DNA of 64,000 nucleotides, from positions 581,265 through 645,264 of the forward strand of contig BMUX01000001.1 in NCBI GenBank assembly GCA_014650415.1, given 5' to 3'. A model generated the notes under the pieces. That model worked only from the letters and a program-made list of their open reading frames with translations, did no database searches and was not told the DNA's origin. This document shows positions 50,980-59,163 of the stretch, in pieces. The position numbers were made by a program, and so were the translations under genes. Source of the stretch: Streptomyces spiroverticillatus (GTDB lineage Bacteria; Actinomycetota; Actinomycetes; Streptomycetales; Streptomycetaceae). Position 1 is the stretch's first letter. Every line of letters begins with the position of its first letter.

Positions 50980-52575
50980 CTACCGGATGCCGGGGCCCGC
51001 GTACGCGCCCAGGTTGGGCGGTGTGCCGGGCTTCAGGCGGTTGCCGAAGTAGTCCTTGCCGCCGTTGTCGGGGATCTCGACTCCGGCGGCGAGGGCGGGC
51101 GAGCCCTTGGCGAGGCGGAAGTCGGGGCGGACCCGGGGGTCGGTGGTGAGGCCGCCGGGGTTGGGGCGGGTCATCGGGACGCCGTGGAAGGCGTTGTGGT
51201 CGAAGGTGAGACCGGCGGTCGGGTTCTTGAAGGCGTAGCCGCCGGTGCCGATGCCGACGAAGACGTTGTTGCGGAACGTCAGTTCGTGCTGGGTGGTGTC
51301 CGGCTTGGTGGCGTCGTCCTGGACCAGGTAGGTGGGGACCTTCGCGCGGTTGACGAAGGTGTTGTTGTAGATCCGGGTGCCCAGGATGGGGCCCCAGCAG
51401 TTCTGCACGAGGCGTTCGCCGTCGTTGACGGAGACGTTGTAGCGGACGGTGGTGTCGACGGTCTTCGCGCCGCTGTACGGGCAGATCAGCAGGAAGCCGC
51501 CCAGGTTGTCGTGGCTGTAGTTGTACTGGAAGACCGTGCGCTGCGAGGCGCCGTCGGCGTCGAAGGACATGCCGTCGCGGGTGCCGCCGCCCCCGGAGAC
51601 CTCGTTGTACTGGACGAGGGTGTCGTCCGTGTTGAAGGTCCACAGGCCCGCGTTGGCCTCCTTGGAGCGGAGCTGGAAGCCGTCGATGCGGTTGTGCTCG
51701 ACGACGGCTCCGGCGGTGGTGTCCACCTTGATCCCGTCGCCTGCCAGGGACTTCAGGGTGTTGCGGTGGATGTGCACGCGGGTGGAGGGGGTCCACTCGC
51801 CGGGGTAGGCGGCGGGGTCCTGCTGCTGGCCGACCAGGTCGCGCTTGGAGAAGGTCGACTTGAAGTAGATGCCCTCGCGGTCGACGTCCTCGATGCGGTT
51901 GTGGTGGATGTTCAGGCCGTCGTACTTGCTGGCCTTCGCGGTGCCCTCGACGGCGATGTGGATGCCGCTGGAGCCGGTGAGCTTCTTGGCGTCGCCGCCG
52001 CGTACGTCGTGGATGTGGAGGTCGGCCAGCTCGAAGCCGCGGGCGGTGCCGTAGTCGGTGAGGCGCAGGCGGACGCCGTTGCGCTCGGTATTGGTGTTGG
52101 GGATGGTCGCGTTGGTGATTTCGAGGCGGGTGAGCTTGATGTGCTCGGTGTTGCTGAGGAGTACGACGTCATGGACGCCGTTCCCGGCGAGCTTGGCCCG
52201 GCTCTTGGCGTTGCCGTAGTCGGAGATGACGAAGGGGCGGGCGGCGGACCCGGCTCCCCGGGGCTCCAGGGAGCCTTCGCAGGTGGCACCGCGCCGGAAG
52301 AGCAGCTGGTCGCCGGGGCCGAAGGTGTGGGCGTTGGCTTCGGCGAGGGTGGTCCAGGGGCGGGCGCGGGTGCCGTCGCCGGGGGTGGTGGGGGCGCCGC
52401 AGTCGACGTAGTGGGAGTGGCCGGTGGGGGCCGCCTGGGCGGGGGACGGGAGGAGGGCGGCGAGGGCGGCGGCCGAGGCGGCGACGGCGAGGGCGAGGGG
52501 CGGGCGGGGGCTGCGGGGTGTGCGGGGGTCAAGGGGTGTGCGGGGGTCAAGGGTGGTGCGGGATCGGGATCTCAC
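50980..52575 (-). CDS. Secreted right-handed beta-helix protein, possible polysaccharide lyase
   Basis: This 531-residue exported protein has a Pro/Arg-rich start with a repeated LDPRTP unit, then a signal sequence (PLALAVAASAAALAALLPS, cleavage near AQAAPTG). The rest is built of short repeats with stacked Asn, His, Ile and Val (NGVRLRLTD, IHHNRIEDVDREGIYF, VEHNRIDGF, VQYNEVSGGG, FQYNYSHDN, IYNNTFVN, FRNNVFVG), the parallel beta-helix pattern seen in pectate lyases and related enzymes. I cannot identify catalytic residues. GTG 52575 is preceded by CGGAGGAAC and overlaps the end of the DUF2264 gene by 29 nt, so the two are coupled. It is probably a secreted enzyme releasing sugars for the importer encoded 3 kb away. 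Confidence 0.85.
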   Translation of the reverse strand: MRSRSRTTLDPRTPLDPRTPRSPRPPLALAVAASAAALAALLPSPAQAAPTGHSHYVDCGAPTTPGDGTRARPWTTLAEANAHTFGPGDQLLFRRGATCEGSLEPRGAGSAARPFVISDYGNAKSRAKLAGNGVHDVVLLSNTEHIKLTRLEITNATIPNTNTERNGVRLRLTDYGTARGFELADLHIHDVRGGDAKKLTGSSGIHIAVEGTAKASKYDGLNIHHNRIEDVDREGIYFKSTFSKRDLVGQQQDPAAYPGEWTPSTRVHIHRNTLKSLAGDGIKVDTTAGAVVEHNRIDGFQLRSKEANAGLWTFNTDDTLVQYNEVSGGGGTRDGMSFDADGASQRTVFQYNYSHDNLGGFLLICPYSGAKTVDTTVRYNVSVNDGERLVQNCWGPILGTRIYNNTFVNRAKVPTYLVQDDATKPDTTQHELTFRNNVFVGIGTGGYAFKNPTAGLTFDHNAFHGVPMTRPNPGGLTTDPRVRPDFRLAKGSPALAAGVEIPDNGGKDYFGNRLKPGTPPNLGAYAGPGIR

Positions 52576-54415
52576 TGTGGGGTTCCTCCGGGTCGAGGCG
52601 GAGCAGGACGGTGGGGCCGTTCTGCCAGGTCAGGTGGATGTCGAAGCCGTGGGCCTCGGTCGTACGGACCTGGACGTCTGCGAGGGAAGCGGCCGGGGCC
52701 GGGTCGGGCTCGGCGGTGAGGGAGGCGAGGGCGACGAAGAGGGAACTTCCCTCCTCGCCCGTTCGTCCTTGGAGTACGGCGGCGCGGGCGGACGGGCCGA
52801 ACGGGGTCGGACCGACGGGGAGTTGGGGCTCCCCAGGGGCGCCCGCGCCGTAACCGTGGACGGGGTCGAGCTGGGCGGTGGGCCCTTGTGGGGTGACGGC
52901 CCAGCCGGTCTGGCGGACCGGGGTGCCCGGCGGTGCGCCCGTGACCAGGTGTGCGCGGAGTTCGCCGCGGCCGTGGGCGGCGGTGACGGACAGGACGCGG
53001 ATGCCGGGGGCGGGGGTGTGCGTGGAGGACGCCCAGCCGGGGCCGTGGGCGGCGGGGGCGGCGGGGCCGCGGGAGGTGTGGGCGTTGTCCAGGTCCAGGG
53101 AGAAGTGGTTGTCGGGGATCTCGTGGGAGGGGCCGGTGCGGGTGGAGTAGGCGAAGCGGGCGTAGAGGGGGTCGTCCTCGGGGCCGACGTGGTTGCTGCC
53201 GTGGTTGTGCAGGCGGACCAGGCCGTCGGCGGCGGTGGTCTGGACGAGGAGGTTCGGCGGGGCGGCGAGGGTGACGGCGTCGACGGTCTCGGCGGGGAGG
53301 GGTTCCTCGGGGGCGGTCCAGACGGGGTGGTCGGCGGGGAGGAGCAGGCCGAGGAAGCCCTTGGAGGCCCAGTAGGGGGAGGCGGGTCCCGAGTACGTCT
53401 GGATCAGGGGCGGGTACGGGCCGTACCAGCCCAGCGACAGCAGGCCCCGGCCGTCGGTCGCGCCCCGGTCGGTGAAGTGGCGCAGGGCGCCGGAGGCGAG
53501 GCGGCGGGTGGCGCCGGGGGTCAGCGGGGTGTGGCCGGTGAGCGCGCCGAGCCAGGGGGCGGCGGCTGCGGCGAAGCGGTAGGTGAGGGAGCGGCCGAAG
53601 GGGATCGGCGCACCGGTGGTGTCGAAGAGGCGGGTGTAGGTGTCGAGTTGGGCGTGCAGGCGGGGGCCGTAGCGGTCGAGGAGGGCCTTGTCGCCACAGA
53701 GGTGGGCGTGCAGGACGGGGTAGAAGTGCAGGGCCCAGGCGTTGTAGTGGTCGAAGGAGCGGTTGGGGCCGTCGCTGTACCAGCCGTCGCCGAGGTACCA
53801 GTCCTCGATGCGGGCGAGGGCGGTGTCGATGGTCTGCTGCGCGCGGTCGGTCTCGATGCCGGCGTCCTGGAGGAAACCGGCGACGGTGAGGCCGAAGAGC
53901 CACCAGTTGTTGTTGACCGGGGACGGGCCGAGGGCGGGCCGCAGCCAGTCCACGACGCGCTGCTGGGTGGTGTCGTCGAGGGTGTCCCAGAGCCAGGGCC
54001 GGGTCAGGCGCAGGGAGAGGGCGACGGAGGCGGACTCGACGACGGCCTGGCGGATGTCGGCGGGGCGCGGCCAGGACTCGGGGTCGGCGGGGTTCAACTC
54101 AGTTTCCGAGGTGGGGTGTTGGGTGCCTGCCGCGAGCCCTTCGGCGTACCGGGCGAGGTGGCCGTGGGGGTCGTCGCCGTGGGCGCCCGCGACCCGGAGG
54201 GCGGCGAGGAGGAACGTACGGGCGTAGCCTTCGAGGCCGTCGGAGCGGGGGCCGGAGACGCTGGGGCGGGGGCCCGGGAGGTGGATCAGGGCGTGGCGCG
54301 GGGTGCTGTACGGGCGTACCGCGAGGAGGAGTTCGTCGGCCGTGCGCTCCCAGTGGGCGCGGGTCCAGCCGGTGTACGGGCTCAGCTCACGGTTCTCGGG
54401 CGGCGGCGTGGGCAT
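52547..54415 (-). CDS. DUF2264 protein, putative intracellular polysaccharide-degrading enzyme
   Basis: This 622-residue protein has no signal peptide and should be cytosolic. It matches the DUF2264 family as I remember it: an N-terminal helical domain that is likely an (alpha/alpha)6 toroid with NNNWWLFGLTVAGFLQ, GDGWYSDGPNRSFDHYNAWALHFYP and SLGWYGPYPPLIQTYSGPASPYWASKGF, and a C-terminal beta-rich domain. Such toroids with conserved Trp, Tyr and His are typical of glycan lyases and hydrolases. It probably processes imported oligosaccharides. ATG 54415 has CAGGGGAGC upstream. It heads an operon with the beta-helix gene, divergent from the regulator gene, and its promoter region contains the repeated TGATCGAA operator. 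Confidence 0.85.
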   Translation of the reverse strand: MPTPPPENRELSPYTGWTRAHWERTADELLLAVRPYSTPRHALIHLPGPRPSVSGPRSDGLEGYARTFLLAALRVAGAHGDDPHGHLARYAEGLAAGTQHPTSETELNPADPESWPRPADIRQAVVESASVALSLRLTRPWLWDTLDDTTQQRVVDWLRPALGPSPVNNNWWLFGLTVAGFLQDAGIETDRAQQTIDTALARIEDWYLGDGWYSDGPNRSFDHYNAWALHFYPVLHAHLCGDKALLDRYGPRLHAQLDTYTRLFDTTGAPIPFGRSLTYRFAAAAAPWLGALTGHTPLTPGATRRLASGALRHFTDRGATDGRGLLSLGWYGPYPPLIQTYSGPASPYWASKGFLGLLLPADHPVWTAPEEPLPAETVDAVTLAAPPNLLVQTTAADGLVRLHNHGSNHVGPEDDPLYARFAYSTRTGPSHEIPDNHFSLDLDNAHTSRGPAAPAAHGPGWASSTHTPAPGIRVLSVTAAHGRGELRAHLVTGAPPGTPVRQTGWAVTPQGPTAQLDPVHGYGAGAPGEPQLPVGPTPFGPSARAAVLQGRTGEEGSSLFVALASLTAEPDPAPAASLADVQVRTTEAHGFDIHLTWQNGPTVLLRLDPEEPHSEIPIPHHP

Positions 54416-54473
54416 GGGGCTCCCCTGGGGCGGTGCGACAGCGGCGGCGTTGCCGGGAATCATCAACTTCCGC

Positions 54474-54528
54474 TGATCGAAGGTCAATGGATCGCGGTCG
54501 AATGATCGAAACTTGCGTCGTTCGATCA
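54474..54528. promoter_or_regulatory. Operator cluster: three TGATCGAA boxes
   Basis: TGATCGAA occurs at 54474-54481 and 54503-54510, and its reverse complement TTCGATCA at 54521-54528. The middle box extends to TCGAATGATCGAAA (54498-54511), which is identical in reverse orientation to the site upstream of the binding-protein gene (55726-55739). It lies between the divergent DUF2264 and regulator genes and is the likely binding site of the regulator encoded at 54584. Confidence 0.75.
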
Positions 54529-54583
54529 GCCGGGCTGGTCTAGTCTCGGACCGAGTGACCACACCTTCCAGGGGGATGCCGCC

Positions 54584-55720
54584 GTGCGCGAGAGTGCCGC
54601 AGAACGTCATGACCGAATGCTGGAGCTGGTCCGCCGGCACGGCACCGCACGGGTCTCCGACCTGGCCGGGCTGCTGGGGGTCTCCCCCGTGACCGCCCGC
54701 CGGGACGCGGAGGCGCTGGCGGCGAAGGGGCTGCTGGAGCGGGTGCACGGGTCGGTGTCATGGCCGGCCGCCGCGTCCGTGCCCGGGCAGCGGCCCCAGG
54801 GGCTGGTGCTCGGGCTGCTCGCGCCGTCGGCGACGTACTACTTCGCGGAGGTGATCCGCGGTGCGCACGAGGCGGCGGCGAAGGCCGGGGCCCGGCTGAT
54901 CCTGCGCATCTCCGACTACCGCCCCGAGGAGGACCGGGCCCGGGTGGAGGGCCTGCTCGCGGCCGGTGCGCAGGGGCTGTTGGTCGCGCCCGGGTGGCGG
55001 CGGCCCGAGGACCCGCAGGAGTACGGGGAGTGGGTGGCCCGGCTGCCCGTTCCGGCCGTGCTGCTCGAACGGCAGCCCGCGCCCGGGTCGCCGCTGGACG
55101 GGCTCGACCGGGTCTGCTCGGACCATGCGTACGGGGCGCTGCTGGCCGTACGTCACCTGGTGGGCCTCGGTCACGGGGCGCCGGTGCTGGTGGCGCGGGC
55201 GGACAGCCCGACGGCCCTGTCGGTGCGGGCCGGGTACACGGCGGCGCTGGGGTCGCTGGGGCTCGCGGCGCCCCGGGCGGCGATCGACTCCGTACCGGCG
55301 GAGCTGGATCCGGAGGGTTTCGAAGCTGCCGTACGGGACCTGGGTGCGGCGGTGGCGCAGGGGGCGACGGCGGCGCTGGTGCACAACGACGTGGACGCGA
55401 TCCAGGTGGTGCAGCGGCTCGCGGAGCTGGGGGTGCGGGTGCCCGAGGACCTGGCGGTGGTGGCGTACGACGACGAGGTGGCGGCGCTCGCGGACACCCC
55501 GCTGACGGCGGTGGCCCCGCCGAAGCGCGAAGTGGGGCGGCACGCGGCGGAGTTGCTGCTGGAGCGGCTGGGCGACGGCGACTCCTCGCGCCGCCATCTG
55601 GCGCTGCTGCCGAGGCTGCGGGTGCGGGCGTCGTGCGGGGCGGCCGGGGAGACGGTGGGGGCGTCCGGGACGAAGGAGGCGGCGGGGTCTGCGGGGACGT
55701 CCGGGGCCGCATCCGTATGA
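54584..55720 (+). CDS. Hybrid transcriptional regulator: DeoR-type HTH with LacI-type sugar-binding domain
   Basis: This 378-residue regulator begins with a DeoR-family winged helix-turn-helix (RHDRMLELVRRHGTARVSDLA, LGVSPVTARRDAEALAAKG) and continues, from about residue 70, with a LacI/periplasmic-binding-protein domain (LVLGLLAPSATYYFAEVIRG, PAVLLERQP, DHAYGALLAVRHLV, ALVHNDVDAIQ, DLAVVAYDDEV). LacI regulators normally carry a short LacI HTH instead. The sugar-binding domain should sense an oligosaccharide or its breakdown product. GTG 54584 follows GGGGGAT. Its target operators are the TGATCGAA/TTCGATCA boxes flanking its own gene. Confidence 0.9.
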   Translation: MRESAAERHDRMLELVRRHGTARVSDLAGLLGVSPVTARRDAEALAAKGLLERVHGSVSWPAAASVPGQRPQGLVLGLLAPSATYYFAEVIRGAHEAAAKAGARLILRISDYRPEEDRARVEGLLAAGAQGLLVAPGWRRPEDPQEYGEWVARLPVPAVLLERQPAPGSPLDGLDRVCSDHAYGALLAVRHLVGLGHGAPVLVARADSPTALSVRAGYTAALGSLGLAAPRAAIDSVPAELDPEGFEAAVRDLGAAVAQGATAALVHNDVDAIQVVQRLAELGVRVPEDLAVVAYDDEVAALADTPLTAVAPPKREVGRHAAELLLERLGDGDSSRRHLALLPRLRVRASCGAAGETVGASGTKEAAGSAGTSGAASV

Positions 55721-55725
55721 GCTAG

Positions 55726-55742
55726 TTTCGATCATTCGATCA
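55726..55742 (+). promoter_or_regulatory. Tandem operator TTCGATCA-TTCGATCA
   Basis: Two perfect, abutting copies of TTCGATCA (55727-55734 and 55735-55742) lie 7 nt upstream of a -35 hexamer. Direct repeats are the usual operator type for DeoR-like helix-turn-helix domains. The boxes match those in the divergent region 54474-54528. Confidence 0.8.
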
Positions 55743-55749
55743 ATCGCTC

Positions 55750-55778
55750 TTGACTTCGTTCAGGGCTGGTTCAAGGAT
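55750..55778 (+). promoter_or_regulatory. Promoter of the sugar ABC operon
   Basis: TTGACT (55750-55755) and AAGGAT (55773-55778) are 17 nt apart, giving a consensus-like -35 and an acceptable -10, 45 nt upstream of the binding-protein GTG. The tandem operator sits just upstream. Confidence 0.65.
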
Positions 55779-55822
55779 CGCGGCCAACGCCAGAGTCGCC
55801 GCCTTCCCACAGGAGCCTTGCC

Positions 55823-57157
55823 GTGAGCCGCAGTTGGAGCAGTTGGAAGAGAACCCCCTTCGTCGCGGTCGGCGCCGTCACCGCCCTCGCCGTCCTCACG
55901 GCCTGCGGCGGCGGGGGCGGTGACGCCACCGCCGCGCCGGGCGCCGACGGCAAGCCCGTCGACCTGACCTTCTGGGGCTGGGCGAAGGGCACCAAGGAGG
56001 TCGTCGACGCGTTCAACGCCTCGCACCAGAACATCAAGGTGAAGTTCGAGGAGATACCGTCCGGCAACGCGGGCGGCTACGCGAAGATCTCCAACGCGGT
56101 GAAGGCGGGCAACGCCCCCGACCTGGTGTCCATCGAGTACCCGATGCTGCCGGAGTTCGTCAGCCAGGGCTCGGTGCAGGACATCGGCGCGCTGCTCGGC
56201 GACGACGTGAAGAAGAAGTTCCTGCCGCAGGCGGTCGAGCTGACGACGCTCGGCGGCAAGAACTGGGCGGTCCCCTTCGACGCCGCCCCGCAGGCCTTCT
56301 ACTACCGCAAGGACCTCTTCACCAAGTACGGCGTCGAGGTGCCGAAGACCTGGGACGAGTTCCGGGCGGCGGCACAGAAGGTGAAGAAGGCCGACGCGAA
56401 GGCGCGGATCGGGACCTTCTTCCCGGACGACCCGACGACGTTCCAGGCGATGGCCTGGCAGGCCGGGGCCCAGTGGTTCAAGGCCGAGGGCGACACCTGG
56501 AAGGTCAACACCACCGACCCGGCGACCACCAAGGTCTCCGCGTACTGGCAGAAGCTCCTCGACGACGACCTGGTCCGCAACAACGCCTCCTTCAGCCCGG
56601 AGTGGACCAACTCCCTCAAGAGCGGCGGCACGATCGGTTACGTCGGCGCGGCCTGGGGCGCGGGCGTCCTGAAGGGCACGCTGCCCGAGCAGAGCGGCAA
56701 GTGGGCGGTGGCCCCGATGCCGACCTGGGACGGGAAGGCGGCCAGCGGGATGCTCGGCGGGTCGACGTTCGCGGTGCCGAAGAACAGCAAGAAGGCGGCC
56801 GCCGCGGTCGAGTTCGCGAAGTGGATGACGACGACCGAGGCGGGCATCAAGGCCCGTATCGCGTCCGGCACTTCGAGCGCCTTCCCGGCGGCGGCCGAGC
56901 TGCGCCCGGTGGCGAAGAAGGCCTTCGACGCCGCGTACTACGGCGGCCAGGACATCTACCAGGTCTTCGAGGACGCGGGCACCTCGATCAACCCGAACTG
57001 GGCGTGGGGTCCGAGCACCGGCACCACCAACAGCGTCATCAAGGACCAGTTCGGCAAGGTCACGAACGGCGGCACGACCATCGCCGACGCGGTGAAGGCC
57101 GGGCATGACGCGACGGTCGCCGAGCTGAAGAAGCGCGGCCTGAAGGTCGAGGGCTGA
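55823..57157 (+). CDS. Sugar ABC transporter substrate-binding lipoprotein
   Basis: This 444-residue family 1 extracellular solute-binding protein has a lipoprotein signal peptide ending in LTAC with Cys28 as the lipid-anchored residue. After a Gly-rich linker the mature domain has the typical VDLTFWGWAKG start, hinge segments and aromatic residues for ring stacking (Trp in FWGW, WAVPF, WGAGV). It captures oligosaccharides outside the membrane. GTG 55823 is preceded by AGGAGC. It is the first gene of an operon with two permeases and a hydroxyacid dehydrogenase and is controlled by the tandem operator. Confidence 0.94.
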   Translation: MSRSWSSWKRTPFVAVGAVTALAVLTACGGGGGDATAAPGADGKPVDLTFWGWAKGTKEVVDAFNASHQNIKVKFEEIPSGNAGGYAKISNAVKAGNAPDLVSIEYPMLPEFVSQGSVQDIGALLGDDVKKKFLPQAVELTTLGGKNWAVPFDAAPQAFYYRKDLFTKYGVEVPKTWDEFRAAAQKVKKADAKARIGTFFPDDPTTFQAMAWQAGAQWFKAEGDTWKVNTTDPATTKVSAYWQKLLDDDLVRNNASFSPEWTNSLKSGGTIGYVGAAWGAGVLKGTLPEQSGKWAVAPMPTWDGKAASGMLGGSTFAVPKNSKKAAAAVEFAKWMTTTEAGIKARIASGTSSAFPAAAELRPVAKKAFDAAYYGGQDIYQVFEDAGTSINPNWAWGPSTGTTNSVIKDQFGKVTNGGTTIADAVKAGHDATVAELKKRGLKVEG

Positions 57158-57191
57158 GCCCCGCCATGAGCACCACGAAGGCCACGACGCC

Positions 57192-58193
57192 ATGACCACC
57201 ACCAAGACCGCCGGAACCCGGCCCGGGGCGCCCGCCCCCGGGCCGGACGCCCCGCTCGCAACACCGCCCGCGCGTACCCGGCCCCGCTCCCGCACCGGCG
57301 GGGCCGCCGCCCTCCTCCTCACCCCCTTCTTCGTGCTGTTCGTCCTGGTCATGGTCGTGCCGATCGGTTACGCGGTGTGGCTGAGCCTCTTCAGCGAGAA
57401 GCAGTCGGGGCTCGGCTTCGGCGGGACCGAGACCGTGTTCAGCGGCCTCGGCAACTACACGGCGGCGCTGGGCGACCCGGCCTTCCGCGAGGGCTTCGTC
57501 GTACTCCTCGGATACTGCGCGCTCTACATCCCGCTGATGATCGGCGGGGCCCTCGCGCTGGCCCTGCTGCTGGACTCGGCGCTGGCCCGCGCACGCCGCT
57601 TCTTCCAGCTCGCGCTGTTCCTGCCGCACGCCGTGCCCGGCATCATCGCCGCGCTGATCTGGGTGTATCTGTACACGCCGCAGCTCAGCCCGGTGGTGGA
57701 GGCGATGGAGGCCGGCGGGATCGGCTTCGACTTCTTCTCGCCGTCGGGCGCACTGCCCTCGGTCGTGAACATCGCCCTGTGGGAGTGGCTCGGCTACAAC
57801 ATGGTGATCTTCTACGCGGCCCTGCAGGCCGTCGACCGGTCCGTCCTGGAGGCGGCCACCGTCGACGGGGCGGGGGCCTGGCGCACCGCGTTCAGCATCA
57901 AGGTGCCGCTGATCAGGGCGTCCGTGGTGATGGTCGCCCTGTTCACCGTCATCGGCTCGCTCCAGCTCTTCACCGAACCCCTCATCCTCAACAAGGGCAC
58001 CGGCTCCGCCGTGACCTCCACCTGGACGCCGAACATGTACGCCTACACCGCCGCCTTCGAGCGCAACGACTACGGGCTCGCCGCAGCCGCCTCCGTCCTG
58101 CTGGCCCTGACGGCGGCACTGCTGTCGTTCGTCGTCACGAAGCTGTCGGGCGGGCGCAAGCAGAAGAAGGCCGAGAAGGGGGCCACCGCATGA
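57192..58193 (+). CDS. Sugar ABC transporter permease 1
   Basis: This 333-residue MalF-type permease has about 45 cytoplasmic residues first, then six or so transmembrane segments (starting AAALLLTPFFVLFVLVMVV). The EAA loop that contacts the ATPase reads EAATVDGAGAWRTAFSIKVPLI in part (about residues 215-236). ATG 57192 lies 35 nt after the binding-protein stop. The stop overlaps the ATG of the second permease by 4 nt. No ATPase gene is in the operon; in Streptomyces the shared MsiK protein commonly energises such importers. Confidence 0.94.
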   Translation: MTTTKTAGTRPGAPAPGPDAPLATPPARTRPRSRTGGAAALLLTPFFVLFVLVMVVPIGYAVWLSLFSEKQSGLGFGGTETVFSGLGNYTAALGDPAFREGFVVLLGYCALYIPLMIGGALALALLLDSALARARRFFQLALFLPHAVPGIIAALIWVYLYTPQLSPVVEAMEAGGIGFDFFSPSGALPSVVNIALWEWLGYNMVIFYAALQAVDRSVLEAATVDGAGAWRTAFSIKVPLIRASVVMVALFTVIGSLQLFTEPLILNKGTGSAVTSTWTPNMYAYTAAFERNDYGLAAAASVLLALTAALLSFVVTKLSGGRKQKKAEKGATA

Positions 58194-59110
58194 GCACCGC
58201 CGTGTCCCGCGAGCCCGCCGTGTCCCGCGAGCCGGCCGTCACGGCCGTCTCCCCCACCGCACCGCCCGGTCCCGCGAACCGCTGGCTGTCCCGTACCGCA
58301 GTCAACGGAGCGCTCGTCCTCGCCACGCTCTACATGCTCTTCCCTCTCGTCTGGCTGCTCACCGCCGCCACCAAGGACGCGGGCGGGCTCCTCGCGGGCA
58401 ACGCGTTCTCCTTCGAGGGCTTCGACCTCGGCCGCAACCTCTCCGACCTGGCCGCCCACGGCGACGGCATCTACTTCCGCTGGTACGCCAACTCCCTTCT
58501 GTACGCGGGTGTGGGGGCCGTGCTCAGCTCGCTGGTGAGCGTCGCGGCGGGGTACGCCTTCGACAAGTACGCCTTTAAGGGCAAGGAGAAGCTGTTCTCC
58601 ACGGTGCTGCTCGGCGTGCTCGTCCCGACGACCGCGCTCGCGCTGCCCATGTACCTCCTGGCCAGCAAGATCGGGCTGGTCAACACCTACTGGGCAGTCC
58701 TGCTGCCGGTCCTGGTCCACCCCTTCGGCGTCTACCTCTCCCGGGTCTTCAGCGCGGGCTACATCCCGAACGAAGCCCTGGAGGCCGCCCGTATCGACGG
58801 GGCGGGCGAGCTGCGCATCTTCGTCTCGATCGGGCTGCCCATGGTGATGCCCGGGTTCGTGACCGTCTTCCTCTTCCAGTTCACCGCGATCTGGAACAAC
58901 TTCTTCCTCCCCCTGGTGATGCTGTCGGACCAGAAGCTCTTCCCGCTGAGCCTCGGTCTGTACGCGTGGAACTCCAACGCCCACGCCGAGCCGACATACC
59001 TCCCCATGGTCGTCACCGGCTCCCTCCTCGCCGTCATCCCCCTGATCGTCGCCTTCGTCTCCCTCCAGCGGCACTGGAAGGCCGGGCTCACGGCCGGCAG
59101 CGTCAAGTGA
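58190..59110 (+). CDS. Sugar ABC transporter permease 2
   Basis: This 306-residue MalG-type permease has six transmembrane segments and the EAA motif NEALEAARIDGAGELRIF (about residues 195-212). A cytoplasmic N-terminus with the repeat SREPAV precedes them. ATG 58190 overlaps the stop of permease 1 (ATGA), so the two are translated in step and form the heterodimeric pore. Confidence 0.94.
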   Translation: MSTAVSREPAVSREPAVTAVSPTAPPGPANRWLSRTAVNGALVLATLYMLFPLVWLLTAATKDAGGLLAGNAFSFEGFDLGRNLSDLAAHGDGIYFRWYANSLLYAGVGAVLSSLVSVAAGYAFDKYAFKGKEKLFSTVLLGVLVPTTALALPMYLLASKIGLVNTYWAVLLPVLVHPFGVYLSRVFSAGYIPNEALEAARIDGAGELRIFVSIGLPMVMPGFVTVFLFQFTAIWNNFFLPLVMLSDQKLFPLSLGLYAWNSNAHAEPTYLPMVVTGSLLAVIPLIVAFVSLQRHWKAGLTAGSVK

Positions 59111-59163
59111 CGGGCGGTATCCCTTGGCGCCGAACGAACCGATGAGGAGACCTGAGTTCCACC

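Noticed and set aside
48529..52719. A 1396-codon plus-strand frame across oxidase, SDR and beta-helix genes
   Set aside because: It runs through three recognised genes in the wrong frame or strand and has no domain.
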